A stretch of 15,571 nucleotides of DNA, taken from Minisyncoccota bacterium (GTDB lineage Bacteria; Patescibacteriota; Minisyncoccia; UBA6257; 2-01-FULL-56-20). The position numbers and the translations under genes were made by a program. The stretch lies in NCBI GenBank assembly GCA_031291905.1, contig JARLIC010000125.1:1-15571 (forward strand). Reading direction: 5' to 3'. Numbering within the stretch: the first letter of the stretch is position 1; each line of letters begins with the position of its first letter. Positions 5,212 to 12,004 of this stretch are shown in pieces. The notes beneath the pieces are model-generated. The model ran no database searches. It was not told the origin of the DNA and saw only the letters and a program-made list of their open reading frames with translations.

Positions 5212-5910
5212 ATGGCTGACAAGTTTACTTTCGCAAGCGCGGGCGAAATTCAGATGGTCGAATTCGCCCTTGCCCGTAACGGTTATTCACACGAACTCGT
5301 GAGCGCCCTTGCTACCGGCGACCGGCTCAATGGTTTTCGCGAGGTCCTTCTCGGCAATGCAGCGATCGTTCCCGTTGCGAGCGGTAACGCCGCTCCTACA
5401 GCAGGCCCGGCTCAAAATTCGGATCCGCTACTCGTTTCTGAAGGAACGGTTGAAACGGGTGGTTCCGTGGATTCGTTCGTGGTTCGCGACCATTTCGTTG
5501 TGAACAAAAAGAAGACCGCACCCGTGAAGATCTCCTGCATTTGGGATAACTTCCAAAAGTGGTTTATGGGAAAGACGGAATCCTCGTTCGCGGCTTCATC
5601 GCTTGCATACGGGAAACTTTCTCGTGTATCCGTCGACGGCCTGATCATCGAATTCCTCGGTGGCGAGGAAAAAGCGGAGACAACCCTCGCGGAAGTCTTC
5701 GCTCTTATGGCTGTACAACCCAATGGCGAAGAAGGAGCACTTCTCACGAGCGGCCGGGCGAACATTTTCTATGTTCGCGACGTCGCCGGTGCGCTCCGCG
5801 CGGTGAGCGTGCTCTGGGATGGCGATGGCTGGGACGTGGGTGCCACTGCCGTGACGAATCCGAACACGTGGTCTGCTGGCGATCGTGTCTTTTCCCGCAA
5901 TTCCCGTTGA
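5212..5910 (+). CDS. DGR target (variable) protein 2
   Basis: A 232-residue paralogue of target 1. The N-terminal helical module (ALARNGYSHELVSALATGDRL) aligns with that of target 1, followed by a low-complexity linker rich in Ala/Gly/Pro, a middle domain (FVVRDHFV, LGGEEKAETTLAEVFALM, GALLTSGRANIFYVRD) and the variable C-terminus. Residues changed from template are S199, L201, D203, D208, G210, T212, S221 and D224; N216 and N218 are still template. The stretch of about 115 bp before VR is nearly identical in DNA to target 1, the linker is not. The start at 5212 is chosen from AAGGAGAAC and the ATGGCT context shared with target 1; the in-frame codon at 5128 lies upstream of or within the promoter. 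No signal peptide or membrane segment is seen. Confidence 0.93.
   Translation: MADKFTFASAGEIQMVEFALARNGYSHELVSALATGDRLNGFREVLLGNAAIVPVASGNAAPTAGPAQNSDPLLVSEGTVETGGSVDSFVVRDHFVVNKKKTAPVKISCIWDNFQKWFMGKTESSFAASSLAYGKLSRVSVDGLIIEFLGGEEKAETTLAEVFALMAVQPNGEEGALLTSGRANIFYVRDVAGALRAVSVLWDGDGWDVGATAVTNPNTWSAGDRVFSRNSR
5788..5897 (+). repeat. DGR variable region VR2
   Basis: A 110-bp copy of TR at the 3' end of target 2. It differs from TR at 12 positions, all template adenines (to G 6, to C 3, to T 3 by hand count). One change (GCA to GCT) is silent. The segment matching TR 4579-4593, with seven adenines, is unmutated, unlike in VR1. Confidence 0.96.
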
Positions 5911-5971
5911 ACTTGGCCACTTTGTTCTTTTGACCCTTGGACCCTTTGTACTTTGACCCTCGATTTTTCCG
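5898..5971 (+). repeat. VR-flanking block copied after both VRs (copy 2)
   Basis: Second copy of the 74-bp block described at 4149-4222, with 4 mismatches clustered just after the stop codon. It carries the same IMH sequence as VR1 and the same degenerate GACCC repeats. Confidence 0.8.
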
Positions 5972-5998
5972 TTATGGAACAAGCGGGGGTCTTTTTTT
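5955..5998 (+). terminator. Intrinsic terminator after target gene 2, just before the RT
   Basis: GACCCTCG (5955-5962) pairs with CGGGGGTC (5984-5991), with a small inner TTCC/GGAA stem, followed by seven T (5992-5998). It is a diverged copy of the target 1 terminator. The run continues into TATAAA (5998-6003), a possible -10 for the RT gene 8 nt before its ATG. Confidence 0.8.
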
Positions 5999-6011
5999 AT
6001 AAACTTCAAAT

Positions 6012-7025
6012 ATGAGAAAACATTTTACGGAAGGATTTGAGCATATCGCCGCCGTGGAAAATATTCTTGAGGCGTGGCGGGAGTTTTTGCCGGGCAAAAG
6101 CGCAAGGCGTGATGTGCAAGAATTCCGGTTACGGCTGATGGATAATATCCTATCGCTTCATACCGATCTGGTAAGCGGCACGTATCGGCATGGCGGTTAT
6201 GAGGCATTCAATATCTCCGATCCGAAGCCGCGCAATATCCATAAAGCGTGCGTACGCGATCGTCTTCTCCATCATGCGATTTACCGGGTGCTTTATCCGT
6301 TTTTCGATCGTACGTTCATCGCCGATTCGTTTTCGTGCCGCAACGGGAAAGGGACGCATGCCGCCATGAACCGCTTTCGGCAATTCGGCAGCATGGCAAG
6401 CGGGAACGATACGCGGACATGCTGGGTGCTCAAGTGCGATATCAGAAAATTCTTTGCAAGCATCGATCACGAAACGCTTATCGGGATCATCCGGCAATAT
6501 GTGGACGACGAACGATCACTGGATCTCCTAAGGAGGGTCGTCGATAGTTTTTCTTCGACACGACCCGGCGTCGGTCTGCCGCTTGGCAATCTCACCTCGC
6601 AATTGTTTGTGAATATCTATATGAACGAATTCGACCGATTCGTGAAACACCGTTTGCGCGCGCGGCATTATATCCGCTATGCCGACGATTTTGTCATCTT
6701 TTCAACGAATCGCGAATGGTTGGAAATCATCCTTCCGGAACTATCGATATTTCTCCAAAATTGCCTGAAACTTCAGCTTCATCCGGACAAGGTTTCTATT
6801 GAGACGCTCGCCTCCGGCGTGGATTTTCTCGGATGGGTTCATTTTCCCGACCACCGCGTCCTTAGAGCGGCGACAAAGCGGCGAATGATCAAACGCGTTG
6901 CAGAACATCCGTCCATAGAGACACTGAGATCCTATAAAGGACTTTTAACGCACGGGAATGCCCGTAAGCTTTCCCAAAAATATCTGTCGGATGTAGGGTT
7001 GGCGCTATTCCGCGATTGGCTCTAA
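6012..7025 (+). CDS. DGR reverse transcriptase
   Basis: RNA-directed DNA polymerase of the DGR class, 337 residues, the usual size. It copies TR RNA with adenine-directed errors and supplies the cDNA for VR replacement. Motifs in order: the first catalytic Asp D143 in LKCDIRKFFASIDHE; the DGR-diagnostic LGNLTSQ (G192-Q197, the SQ variant where group II intron enzymes have QG...SP); the YADD catalytic box (Y223-D226, in RYADDFVIFS); and GVDFLGW (269-275). No maturase, RNase H or endonuclease domain follows, as expected. There is no Shine-Dalgarno site; the ATG sits 14 nt after the T-run of the preceding terminator, with TATAAA 8 nt upstream, so it is either leaderless or reached by read-through. 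It ends 6 nt before the next gene. Confidence 0.97.
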   Translation: MRKHFTEGFEHIAAVENILEAWREFLPGKSARRDVQEFRLRLMDNILSLHTDLVSGTYRHGGYEAFNISDPKPRNIHKACVRDRLLHHAIYRVLYPFFDRTFIADSFSCRNGKGTHAAMNRFRQFGSMASGNDTRTCWVLKCDIRKFFASIDHETLIGIIRQYVDDERSLDLLRRVVDSFSSTRPGVGLPLGNLTSQLFVNIYMNEFDRFVKHRLRARHYIRYADDFVIFSTNREWLEIILPELSIFLQNCLKLQLHPDKVSIETLASGVDFLGWVHFPDHRVLRAATKRRMIKRVAEHPSIETLRSYKGLLTHGNARKLSQKYLSDVGLALFRDWL

Positions 7026-7031
7026 AATAAA

Positions 7032-8213
7032 GTGGTGAAGAAACCATTGATCTTCAAGCCCCACGAGAAGTTCCTCGTGCTCGAGATCATGCCGTCGGGC
7101 GTGAACGGACTTTTTCTTTCCGTGGACGAGGATCGGAACCTCATCTTCGAGAAGTTCGTGCGCAACATCGACCTCAAGAAGTTCTTCCGGTCGCCCGTGC
7201 GGCGCGCCACCCAGCAGTCATGGGAGGGCAATTATCTTTTCAAAGGGCACCGCAAGGTGATCGCGGTGGCAGATTCCTCGCTTGCGACGACGATCCCGAT
7301 CCCGGTGGACCTTGTACGCGAGCCCGCCGACGCGCATATCGAGATAAGCGTTCCGGAGCTCGAGAACCTGATCGCGCAGGAGATGGCGAAGATATTCAAC
7401 CAGTGCCGCAGCGAGGCGGCCGAGCGGCTCGGCATCCACGAGCTGGACGCGATGCTGGTCGGCGAGAAGGCGAAATATTTCAAAGTGGACGGCGAGGAGG
7501 TGGTGAACCCGGTGGGGTTCGCCGGCAAAAAGATCTCGCTGCTCCTCGACCTCACATTCACGACCCGCGGGATATTCGAGACGCTCCAGCAGTTCTTCAA
7601 CGCGCCGGAGGATTTCTTCTTCGCGGAGTCGGCGCAGGTGCGTCTGACGTCGATCGCCCGCGCGCGGAAGCTGCCGCTGAACCTCGTCTTTTCCGACCAT
7701 GGCACGACGTCGCTTTTCATACTCGAAAGAACGAAGGCGGGGCACCCCATCCTTTACCGCGAGCCGTTCACGTGGAGCTTCGATACGCTTTTCGGGCGCG
7801 TGGCGGGGGAGTTCGGGGTGAGCGATGCGGCCGCCAGGGAGATGTACGGCCACTATGTCAAAAAAGGAGTGTCCGAATCCGCCGCGCGCGCGTTCAAAAA
7901 GACGATCGACCCGGCAGTGGACGAGCTTTTGCGCGAGGTGGAAAAGAAGAAGCTGAAAGGCTTCCTCTATATGGATGCGCCGCATGCACTGCCGTTCGAT
8001 ATGCCGTATCGGCACGAGGGGGTGGTGTTCGAGGAGCTGCCGCTCGCGGAGGTGCTGCAGGGGCTCGGCTTCGGCGCCGGCATGCAGGGCGGCACGCTTT
8101 CCGCGCACGAGCTTTCGCGCCATCTTCTGCCGTTCCTCGAGGCGTATTTCGACAAGAGCGACATGGAAATCAACCAGAAATTGCGCCGCCGCCTCCATTG
8201 GCTTGCCGTGTGA
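7032..8213 (+). CDS. PilM/FtsA-like actin-fold protein
   Basis: A 393-residue cytosolic protein resembling the PilM/FtsA branch of actin-like ATPases. Supporting segments are the opening FLVLEIMPSGVNGLFLSVDE (a phosphate-1-like strand turn), LLLDLTFTTRGIFETLQQFF (the SHS2/1C-like helix), LNLVFSDHGTTSLFILER (where family members have a D-x-G-x-x-T phosphate loop), and VSDAAAREMYGHYVKKG. These matches are distant, so I give no symbol. In type IV pilus systems PilM binds the cytoplasmic tail of a membrane protein; here the next gene encodes one with a cytosolic N-terminal region, so a similar pairing is an inference. The start is GTG at 7032 or 7035, just after the RT stop; there is no clear SD. 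Confidence 0.65.
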   Translation: MVKKPLIFKPHEKFLVLEIMPSGVNGLFLSVDEDRNLIFEKFVRNIDLKKFFRSPVRRATQQSWEGNYLFKGHRKVIAVADSSLATTIPIPVDLVREPADAHIEISVPELENLIAQEMAKIFNQCRSEAAERLGIHELDAMLVGEKAKYFKVDGEEVVNPVGFAGKKISLLLDLTFTTRGIFETLQQFFNAPEDFFFAESAQVRLTSIARARKLPLNLVFSDHGTTSLFILERTKAGHPILYREPFTWSFDTLFGRVAGEFGVSDAAAREMYGHYVKKGVSESAARAFKKTIDPAVDELLREVEKKKLKGFLYMDAPHALPFDMPYRHEGVVFEELPLAEVLQGLGFGAGMQGGTLSAHELSRHLLPFLEAYFDKSDMEINQKLRRRLHWLAV

Positions 8214-8244
8214 GGCCCGCGGTGCGTATTCCGCGCGGCGAGTG

Positions 8245-8253
8245 TGATATAAT
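8245..8253 (+). promoter_or_regulatory. Extended -10 promoter
   Basis: TGATATAAT is an extended -10 (TG-N-TATAAT) about 40 nt before the ATG at 8294. No clear -35 is visible. The leader is purine-rich just before the start (AAAAGAAAAAAATC) and has no classic SD. Confidence 0.6.
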
Positions 8254-8293
8254 GGAGGGAATAACGTAATCCGGACGCGAAAAGAAAAAAATC

Positions 8294-9973
8294 ATGAAAA
8301 AAATAATCATCGACAGGGAAGAGGGTGTGGCGGAAGTGATCGACGAGATACTCAACGAACCCGATCCCGAGGTGACCCTCGTCATCCCGAAGAGTTCCGC
8401 GCTCGGCCGTACGGTGAGCAATTTCCATCTTTTGAAGCGCGAGGCCGATGCCGCCGGAAAGACCGTGGTGATCGAGTCCGTGGACGAGGCCATCCTGGCC
8501 TTTGCCAAAGAGAGTAATCTCGAGTCGAGCCATCCGTTGTGGCGCGGCGTGCGGAGCCAGGGGGTCGTGGGAGGGATATCGGACATCGTACCGAAGTCGC
8601 GGCGTCCCGCGGCGGCAACGTCATCGTCCAAAAAGAAGATCGAACCCCCCAAGGAGGACGAGGATGAAGAGGTTGTAATGGAGGTGACGGAAGAAGAGGG
8701 CGAAGTGGAAATGGAAGAAGAGGAGGAGCGGCCGGTGGAAAAGAAGACCGACTTTTTCGGCCGTCGCAACCGGAACGAAGACACTTTCAATAATGATGAC
8801 GATGACGACGACGATTCCCCGCGCCGCCGCGGGATTTCGGGAAAGGTATGGGCGACGATCGCCGTGGTGATCGTGCTGGTACTCGGAGGGGCCTATATCG
8901 CCGGCGCATATTTCAATCACGCGACGATCTCGATCACGTTCAAGAAGACCGCGTGGACGTGGCAGGGTGCGCTCACTGCGGACAAATCGGTCCCATCCGA
9001 CGATTTCTCCGGCGGCACGATCGCCGGACAGGTGTTCACCTCGAACAAGAACGTGACGGAGACGTTCAAGGCGTCGTCGCAGTCGGCCGTTTCGCTCAAG
9101 GCCCAGGGCACGATCACCATCTATAACGATTACAGCACCTCGCCGCAGCAGCTCGTGGCCACCACGAGGTTCCTCACGCCGGACGGCAAGATATTCAGGA
9201 TCACGCAGGATGTCACCGTGCCGGGCGCGACCAAGGCGTCCGACGGTACGCTCACGCCGTCGTCCGTCAACGCGCCGATCGCCGCGGACCAGCCGGGCCC
9301 CGATTACAACATCGGTCCGGTCGCAAAGCTCACCATTCCGGGTTTCGCGGGCAAGCCGCAGGCGAGCGGTTTCTACGGGACGATCAATGCGTCGACCACC
9401 GGCGGCTTCACCGGTACGCGCGGCGTGCCGACCGCCGCGGACATCACGGCGGCCAAGGCATCCACCACGGCGGCGCTCCAGGCGAGCCTGCAGGGAGGAT
9501 TTTCGGGAAGCTATCCGAACAACTTCAAGATCCTCGATGGCGCGACGGACATCCAGGTCGGGACGCTTACCGTGAACACGACGACGGACGACCAGGGGAA
9601 CTTCACCGTGTTCAGCAGTGCGACCCTCTCCGCGATCGGCTTCGACGAGTCCGCGCTCAAGAACGACCTCCTTGCGCAGGCGCAGGGACAATATCCGAGT
9701 TCCACATTCCACGACATCACTCTGAACTACACCAACGTCCAGGCGAACTTCACGAAGGGTCAGGTGGCGTTCTCGGTCTCGGCGCAGGGCAATCTCGAAC
9801 CGGCGTTCATGCCGGTGGTGTTCGAGCAGGATATCCTCGGCAAGAATGTCTCGGAGGCCAGGAACACCATTGCGGCCCTTACCCAGCTGTCGAGCGGCGA
9901 GATATCGGTGTGGCCGCTCTGGCTCGGCACGATCCCCGCGGACCCGGCGAAGGTGAAGATCAATGTGGATTAG
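8294..9973 (+). CDS. Large single-pass membrane protein, baseplate J-like CPR family
   Basis: A 559-residue protein in three parts. Residues 1-85 form a cytosolic alpha/beta domain (VTLVIPKSSALGRTVSNFHLLKREA), which I have seen in CPR proteins of this type. Residues 110-180 are a disordered, very acidic stretch with a run of seven Asp, encoded by a GAT/GAC microsatellite. A transmembrane helix (about 185-207, WATIAVVIVLVLGGAYIAGAY) is followed by a 350-residue Thr/Ser-rich outer region with AQGTITIYNDYSTSPQQL, FLTPDGKIFRI and YNIGPVAKLTIPGF. This outer part resembles proteins that are often annotated baseplate J/gp47-like in CPR genomes. Orientation is probably N-inside. Its exact role is unknown; a surface or pilus-related role beside the PilM-like gene is inferred. 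Confidence 0.65.
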   Translation: MKKIIIDREEGVAEVIDEILNEPDPEVTLVIPKSSALGRTVSNFHLLKREADAAGKTVVIESVDEAILAFAKESNLESSHPLWRGVRSQGVVGGISDIVPKSRRPAAATSSSKKKIEPPKEDEDEEVVMEVTEEEGEVEMEEEEERPVEKKTDFFGRRNRNEDTFNNDDDDDDDSPRRRGISGKVWATIAVVIVLVLGGAYIAGAYFNHATISITFKKTAWTWQGALTADKSVPSDDFSGGTIAGQVFTSNKNVTETFKASSQSAVSLKAQGTITIYNDYSTSPQQLVATTRFLTPDGKIFRITQDVTVPGATKASDGTLTPSSVNAPIAADQPGPDYNIGPVAKLTIPGFAGKPQASGFYGTINASTTGGFTGTRGVPTAADITAAKASTTAALQASLQGGFSGSYPNNFKILDGATDIQVGTLTVNTTTDDQGNFTVFSSATLSAIGFDESALKNDLLAQAQGQYPSSTFHDITLNYTNVQANFTKGQVAFSVSAQGNLEPAFMPVVFEQDILGKNVSEARNTIAALTQLSSGEISVWPLWLGTIPADPAKVKINVD

Positions 9974-9983
9974 CGGGCCCCAT

Positions 9984-10013
9984 TTGACAACGGAGCACTT
10001 CATCGGCTATAAT
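9984..10013 (+). promoter_or_regulatory. Promoter of the ribosomal/alpha operon
   Basis: TTGACA (9984-9989), 18-nt spacer, TATAAT (10008-10013). This is the third perfect TTGACA-18-TATAAT promoter in the window, 16 bp after the preceding stop codon (TAG 9971-9973 region). Transcription should begin near 10020. Confidence 0.85.
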
Positions 10014-10028
10014 CCTCTCATTGGTTTT

Positions 10029-10094
10029 ATGACAATACTCCTGCATCTGAAATCCCTCCCCAAAAGGAACGGCGTAAGTTTTGCCCGTTGCTGA
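10029..10094 (+). CDS. Possible 21-residue leader peptide coupled to infA
   Basis: The first ATG after the operon promoter (15 nt past the -10) opens a 21-codon frame beginning MTILLHLKSLPKRNG and ending FARC-TGA. Its TGA overlaps the infA start as TGATG (10092-10096), the classic arrangement for termination-reinitiation coupling. No homologue is known to me and the peptide may not matter itself; the frame could simply deliver ribosomes to infA, which lacks its own SD at normal spacing. Confidence 0.45.
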   Translation: MTILLHLKSLPKRNGVSFARC

Positions 10095-10303
10095 TGGAAA
10101 AGGTGAAGGCGGTTGAAGGAAAAGTGATCGAAGCCCTGCCGGGGCTGATGTTTCGGGTCAAGGTGAGCAGCCTCACCGAGGAGGTACTCGCGCATCTGGC
10201 CGGCAAGATGAAGATCCACAACATAAGAGTATTGCCGGGCGACACGGTGCTCATCGAATTGAGCCCGGATGCCCACCGCGGACGGATAGTCCGCAGGTTA
10301 TAA
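10094..10303 (+). CDS. infA: Translation initiation factor IF-1
   Basis: IF-1 binds the ribosomal A site during initiation with IF-2 and IF-3. The 69-residue protein is a single OB-fold, the normal size: VEGKVIEALPGLMFRVKV, then HLAGKMKIHNIRVLPGDTV, and the basic end HRGRIVRRL. The start at ATG 10094 is preferred over the in-frame TTG at 10088 because it begins with MEKVKAVEGKV as in the family. It is the first gene of the classical infA-rpmJ-rpsM-rpsK-rpsD-rpoA-rplQ cluster. Confidence 0.95.
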   Translation: MEKVKAVEGKVIEALPGLMFRVKVSSLTEEVLAHLAGKMKIHNIRVLPGDTVLIELSPDAHRGRIVRRL

Positions 10304-10367
10304 AAGCCAAGTTCCAAATAGCTAAATCCCAAATAAGTTTCAAATCCCAGTTTTCAAACCCCAAACC
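10304..10367 (+). other. G-poor, unstructured spacer before rpmJ
   Basis: This 64-bp spacer has about five G residues and repeats short A/C/T units (AAATCCC twice, TTCAAA twice). It has no hairpin and no SD. It may be an open landing site for ribosomes; a similar G-poor leader precedes rpsI. Confidence 0.5.
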
Positions 10368-10481
10368 ATGAAAGTCAGAAGTTCGATAAAGAAAATTTGC
10401 GCCAGCTGCCAGATCGTCAAACGGAACGGCAAGCTTTACGTCCGGTGCAAAAATCCGAAACATAAACAGCGTCAAGGATAA
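10368..10481 (+). CDS. rpmJ: 50S ribosomal protein L36
   Basis: A 37-residue protein of the large subunit, too short for the usual ORF cut-off. It begins MKVRSSIKKICASC and keeps the four zinc ligands of the C+ form: C-x2-C (ICASC) and C-x4-H (RCKNPKH). The end KHKQRQG is the family consensus. It lies 64 bp after infA and 6 bp before rpsM. Confidence 0.95.
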   Translation: MKVRSSIKKICASCQIVKRNGKLYVRCKNPKHKQRQG

Positions 10482-10487
10482 ACTGAT

Positions 10488-10871
10488 ATGCGTATTTTTG
10501 GTGTAAACATTCCGGACAACAAGAGGATCGAGATCTCGCTCATGTATCTTTACGGCGTGGGTCCCGCGGTGAGCAAGAAAGCGCTCGTGGCGGCGAAGAT
10601 CGAGGAGGGCAGAAAGGCGAAGGACCTGACCGCCGACGAGATCCTGCGCATCCAGAACTATCTCGAGACGACCTATCCCGTGGAAGGAGAATTGCGGCAG
10701 CTCATCAAGGGCAACATCAACCGCCTGAAGGACCTGCAGACGTACCGCGGTTCGCGCCATGCGCGCCGGCTGCCCGCGCGCGGACAGCGCACGCGCACCA
10801 ATTCGCGTACGGTACGCGGCAACGTGAGAAAGACCGCCGGAAGCGGAAAGAGAAAAGTTGACCTCAAGTAA
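10488..10871 (+). CDS. rpsM: 30S ribosomal protein S13
   Basis: S13 sits in the head of the small subunit and contacts the P-site tRNA and the large subunit. The 127-residue protein shows the family order: MRIFGVNIPDNKRIEISLMYLYGVG at the start, a helix-two-turns-helix core, and the highly basic GSRHARRLPARGQRTRTNSRT segment near the end. The ATG is 6 bp after the rpmJ stop. Confidence 0.97.
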   Translation: MRIFGVNIPDNKRIEISLMYLYGVGPAVSKKALVAAKIEEGRKAKDLTADEILRIQNYLETTYPVEGELRQLIKGNINRLKDLQTYRGSRHARRLPARGQRTRTNSRTVRGNVRKTAGSGKRKVDLK

Positions 10872-10882
10872 AGAACAATCCA

Positions 10883-11335
10883 ATGGGCAAGAAAAAAGTA
10901 ACAACCGAAACGAAAGACGCGGCGATCAAGGAGAGCGCCGCCGTGGATACCGCCGTCGCGAAGGCGGCGACCGCGAAGAAGTCCAAGCGCGTGACCGAGG
11001 GCAAGGTCTTCGTGAACGCCACGTACAATAATACCGTCATCACCGTGACCGACGTGAAGGGCAACGTGCTCGCATGGGCGTCGGCGGGATCGCTCGGCTT
11101 TTCCGGCCCCAAGAAGGCCACGCCGTTCGCATCCTCCAAAGTGATCGCGGCGATCGCGGAGAAGATCCAGGCAACCGGCCCGAACGAGGTGTCCGTGATC
11201 GTGAAGGGGATCGGTTCCGGCCGCGATTCGGCGATCCGCTCGCTCATCAACCACGGGTTCACCATTCTTTCCATCAAGGACGCGACGCCGGTGCCGCACA
11301 ACGGCCCCCGTCCCGTAAAGACCCGCCGAGTGTAA
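10883..11335 (+). CDS. rpsK: 30S ribosomal protein S11
   Basis: A platform protein of the small subunit that contacts mRNA near the E site. At 150 residues it is about 20 longer than the E. coli protein because of a Lys/Ala-rich N-terminal extension (1-38, MGKKKVTTETKDAAIKES). The conserved part starts at VFVNATYNNTVITVTD and includes WASAGSLGFSGPKKATPFA and the end NGPRPVKTRRV. It is 11 bp after rpsM with no SD. Confidence 0.97.
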   Translation: MGKKKVTTETKDAAIKESAAVDTAVAKAATAKKSKRVTEGKVFVNATYNNTVITVTDVKGNVLAWASAGSLGFSGPKKATPFASSKVIAAIAEKIQATGPNEVSVIVKGIGSGRDSAIRSLINHGFTILSIKDATPVPHNGPRPVKTRRV

Positions 11336-11362
11336 ATCCACTATTATATATAAACCACCACA

Positions 11363-11986
11363 ATGAGCTTACGAGGTCCGAAAGAGAAAAAAGAACGCGC
11401 ACTTGGCACCCGCCTTGGTCTTAAGGGCGACCGCGCCATGTCGCCGAAGTCGGCGATGGTCCGCAAGCCGTACAAGCCGGGCGTGCACGGTCCGCGCGGC
11501 CGCGCAAAAGCGCTCTCCGAATTCGGCCTCCAGCTCCGTGAGAAGAACAAGTTCAAGATCATGTACGGGATCAACGAGCACAATCTCAGGCAGATATTCA
11601 AGAAAGCTTCGGCGGAAAAAGGTGCGCTTGGCGCGAAGATGCTCGAGATCCTCGAGGTGCGCCTCGATAACGTCGTCTTCCAGCTCGGCTGGACGCCGTC
11701 GCGCGCCGCCGCGCGCCAGCTCGTGATCCACGGGCATATTTTCGTGAACAAGAAGAAGGTGAAGTCGCCTTCGTTCGAGGTTCGCAAGGGCGATATCATC
11801 ACCATCAATCCCAACTCGGCGGAGATCGGAGCGGTCACTTCCCGGAAGGAGGTGCTTGCCAAGTACGACGCGCCGTCGTGGCTCCGTCTCGATGCGGCGA
11901 AGATGGAGGGCGAGATGCTTTCCCAGCCGGTCGACATCAACGCCCCCTTCGAAATAAACCTTCTGGTCGATTCGTTCAGCAAATAA
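11363..11986 (+). CDS. rpsD: 30S ribosomal protein S4 (zinc-free form)
   Basis: An assembly-initiating protein of the small subunit, 207 residues. The N-terminal domain has RKPYKPGVHGPRGR and LSEFGLQLREKNKFK; where many S4 proteins have a Cys zinc knuckle, this one has Ala, Ser and Lys (GDRAMSPKSAM), so it is a C- form. The S4 RNA-binding domain is LEVRLDNVVFQLGW and HGHIFVNKKKVKSPSF. S4 is often the autogenous repressor of the alpha operon in proteobacteria; no such site is visible here. A TATATA-like run (11345-11351) lies just before the ATG. Confidence 0.97.
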   Translation: MSLRGPKEKKERALGTRLGLKGDRAMSPKSAMVRKPYKPGVHGPRGRAKALSEFGLQLREKNKFKIMYGINEHNLRQIFKKASAEKGALGAKMLEILEVRLDNVVFQLGWTPSRAAARQLVIHGHIFVNKKKVKSPSFEVRKGDIITINPNSAEIGAVTSRKEVLAKYDAPSWLRLDAAKMEGEMLSQPVDINAPFEINLLVDSFSK

Positions 11987-12004
11987 AAAACCTATCACAA
12001 ATCC

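Noticed and set aside
5043..5222. N-terminal extension of avd to an ATG at 5222
   Set aside because: It would cover the promoter, leader and start of target gene 2 and adds sequence not expected in the Avd family.
6012..7025. Group II intron or retron reverse transcriptase
   Set aside because: The LGNLTSQ motif, the lack of maturase/endonuclease domains, and the TR/VR pairs fit a DGR. No intron domain V-like structure or retron msr/msd was seen.
7218..8198. Minus-strand frame of 326 codons opposite the PilM-like gene
   Set aside because: Arg/His/Leu-rich antisense shadow of a coding gene, with no domain.
8621..10003. Minus-strand frame of 460 codons opposite the baseplate J-like gene
   Set aside because: Arg-rich antisense shadow; the plus-strand protein has a clear domain and membrane layout.
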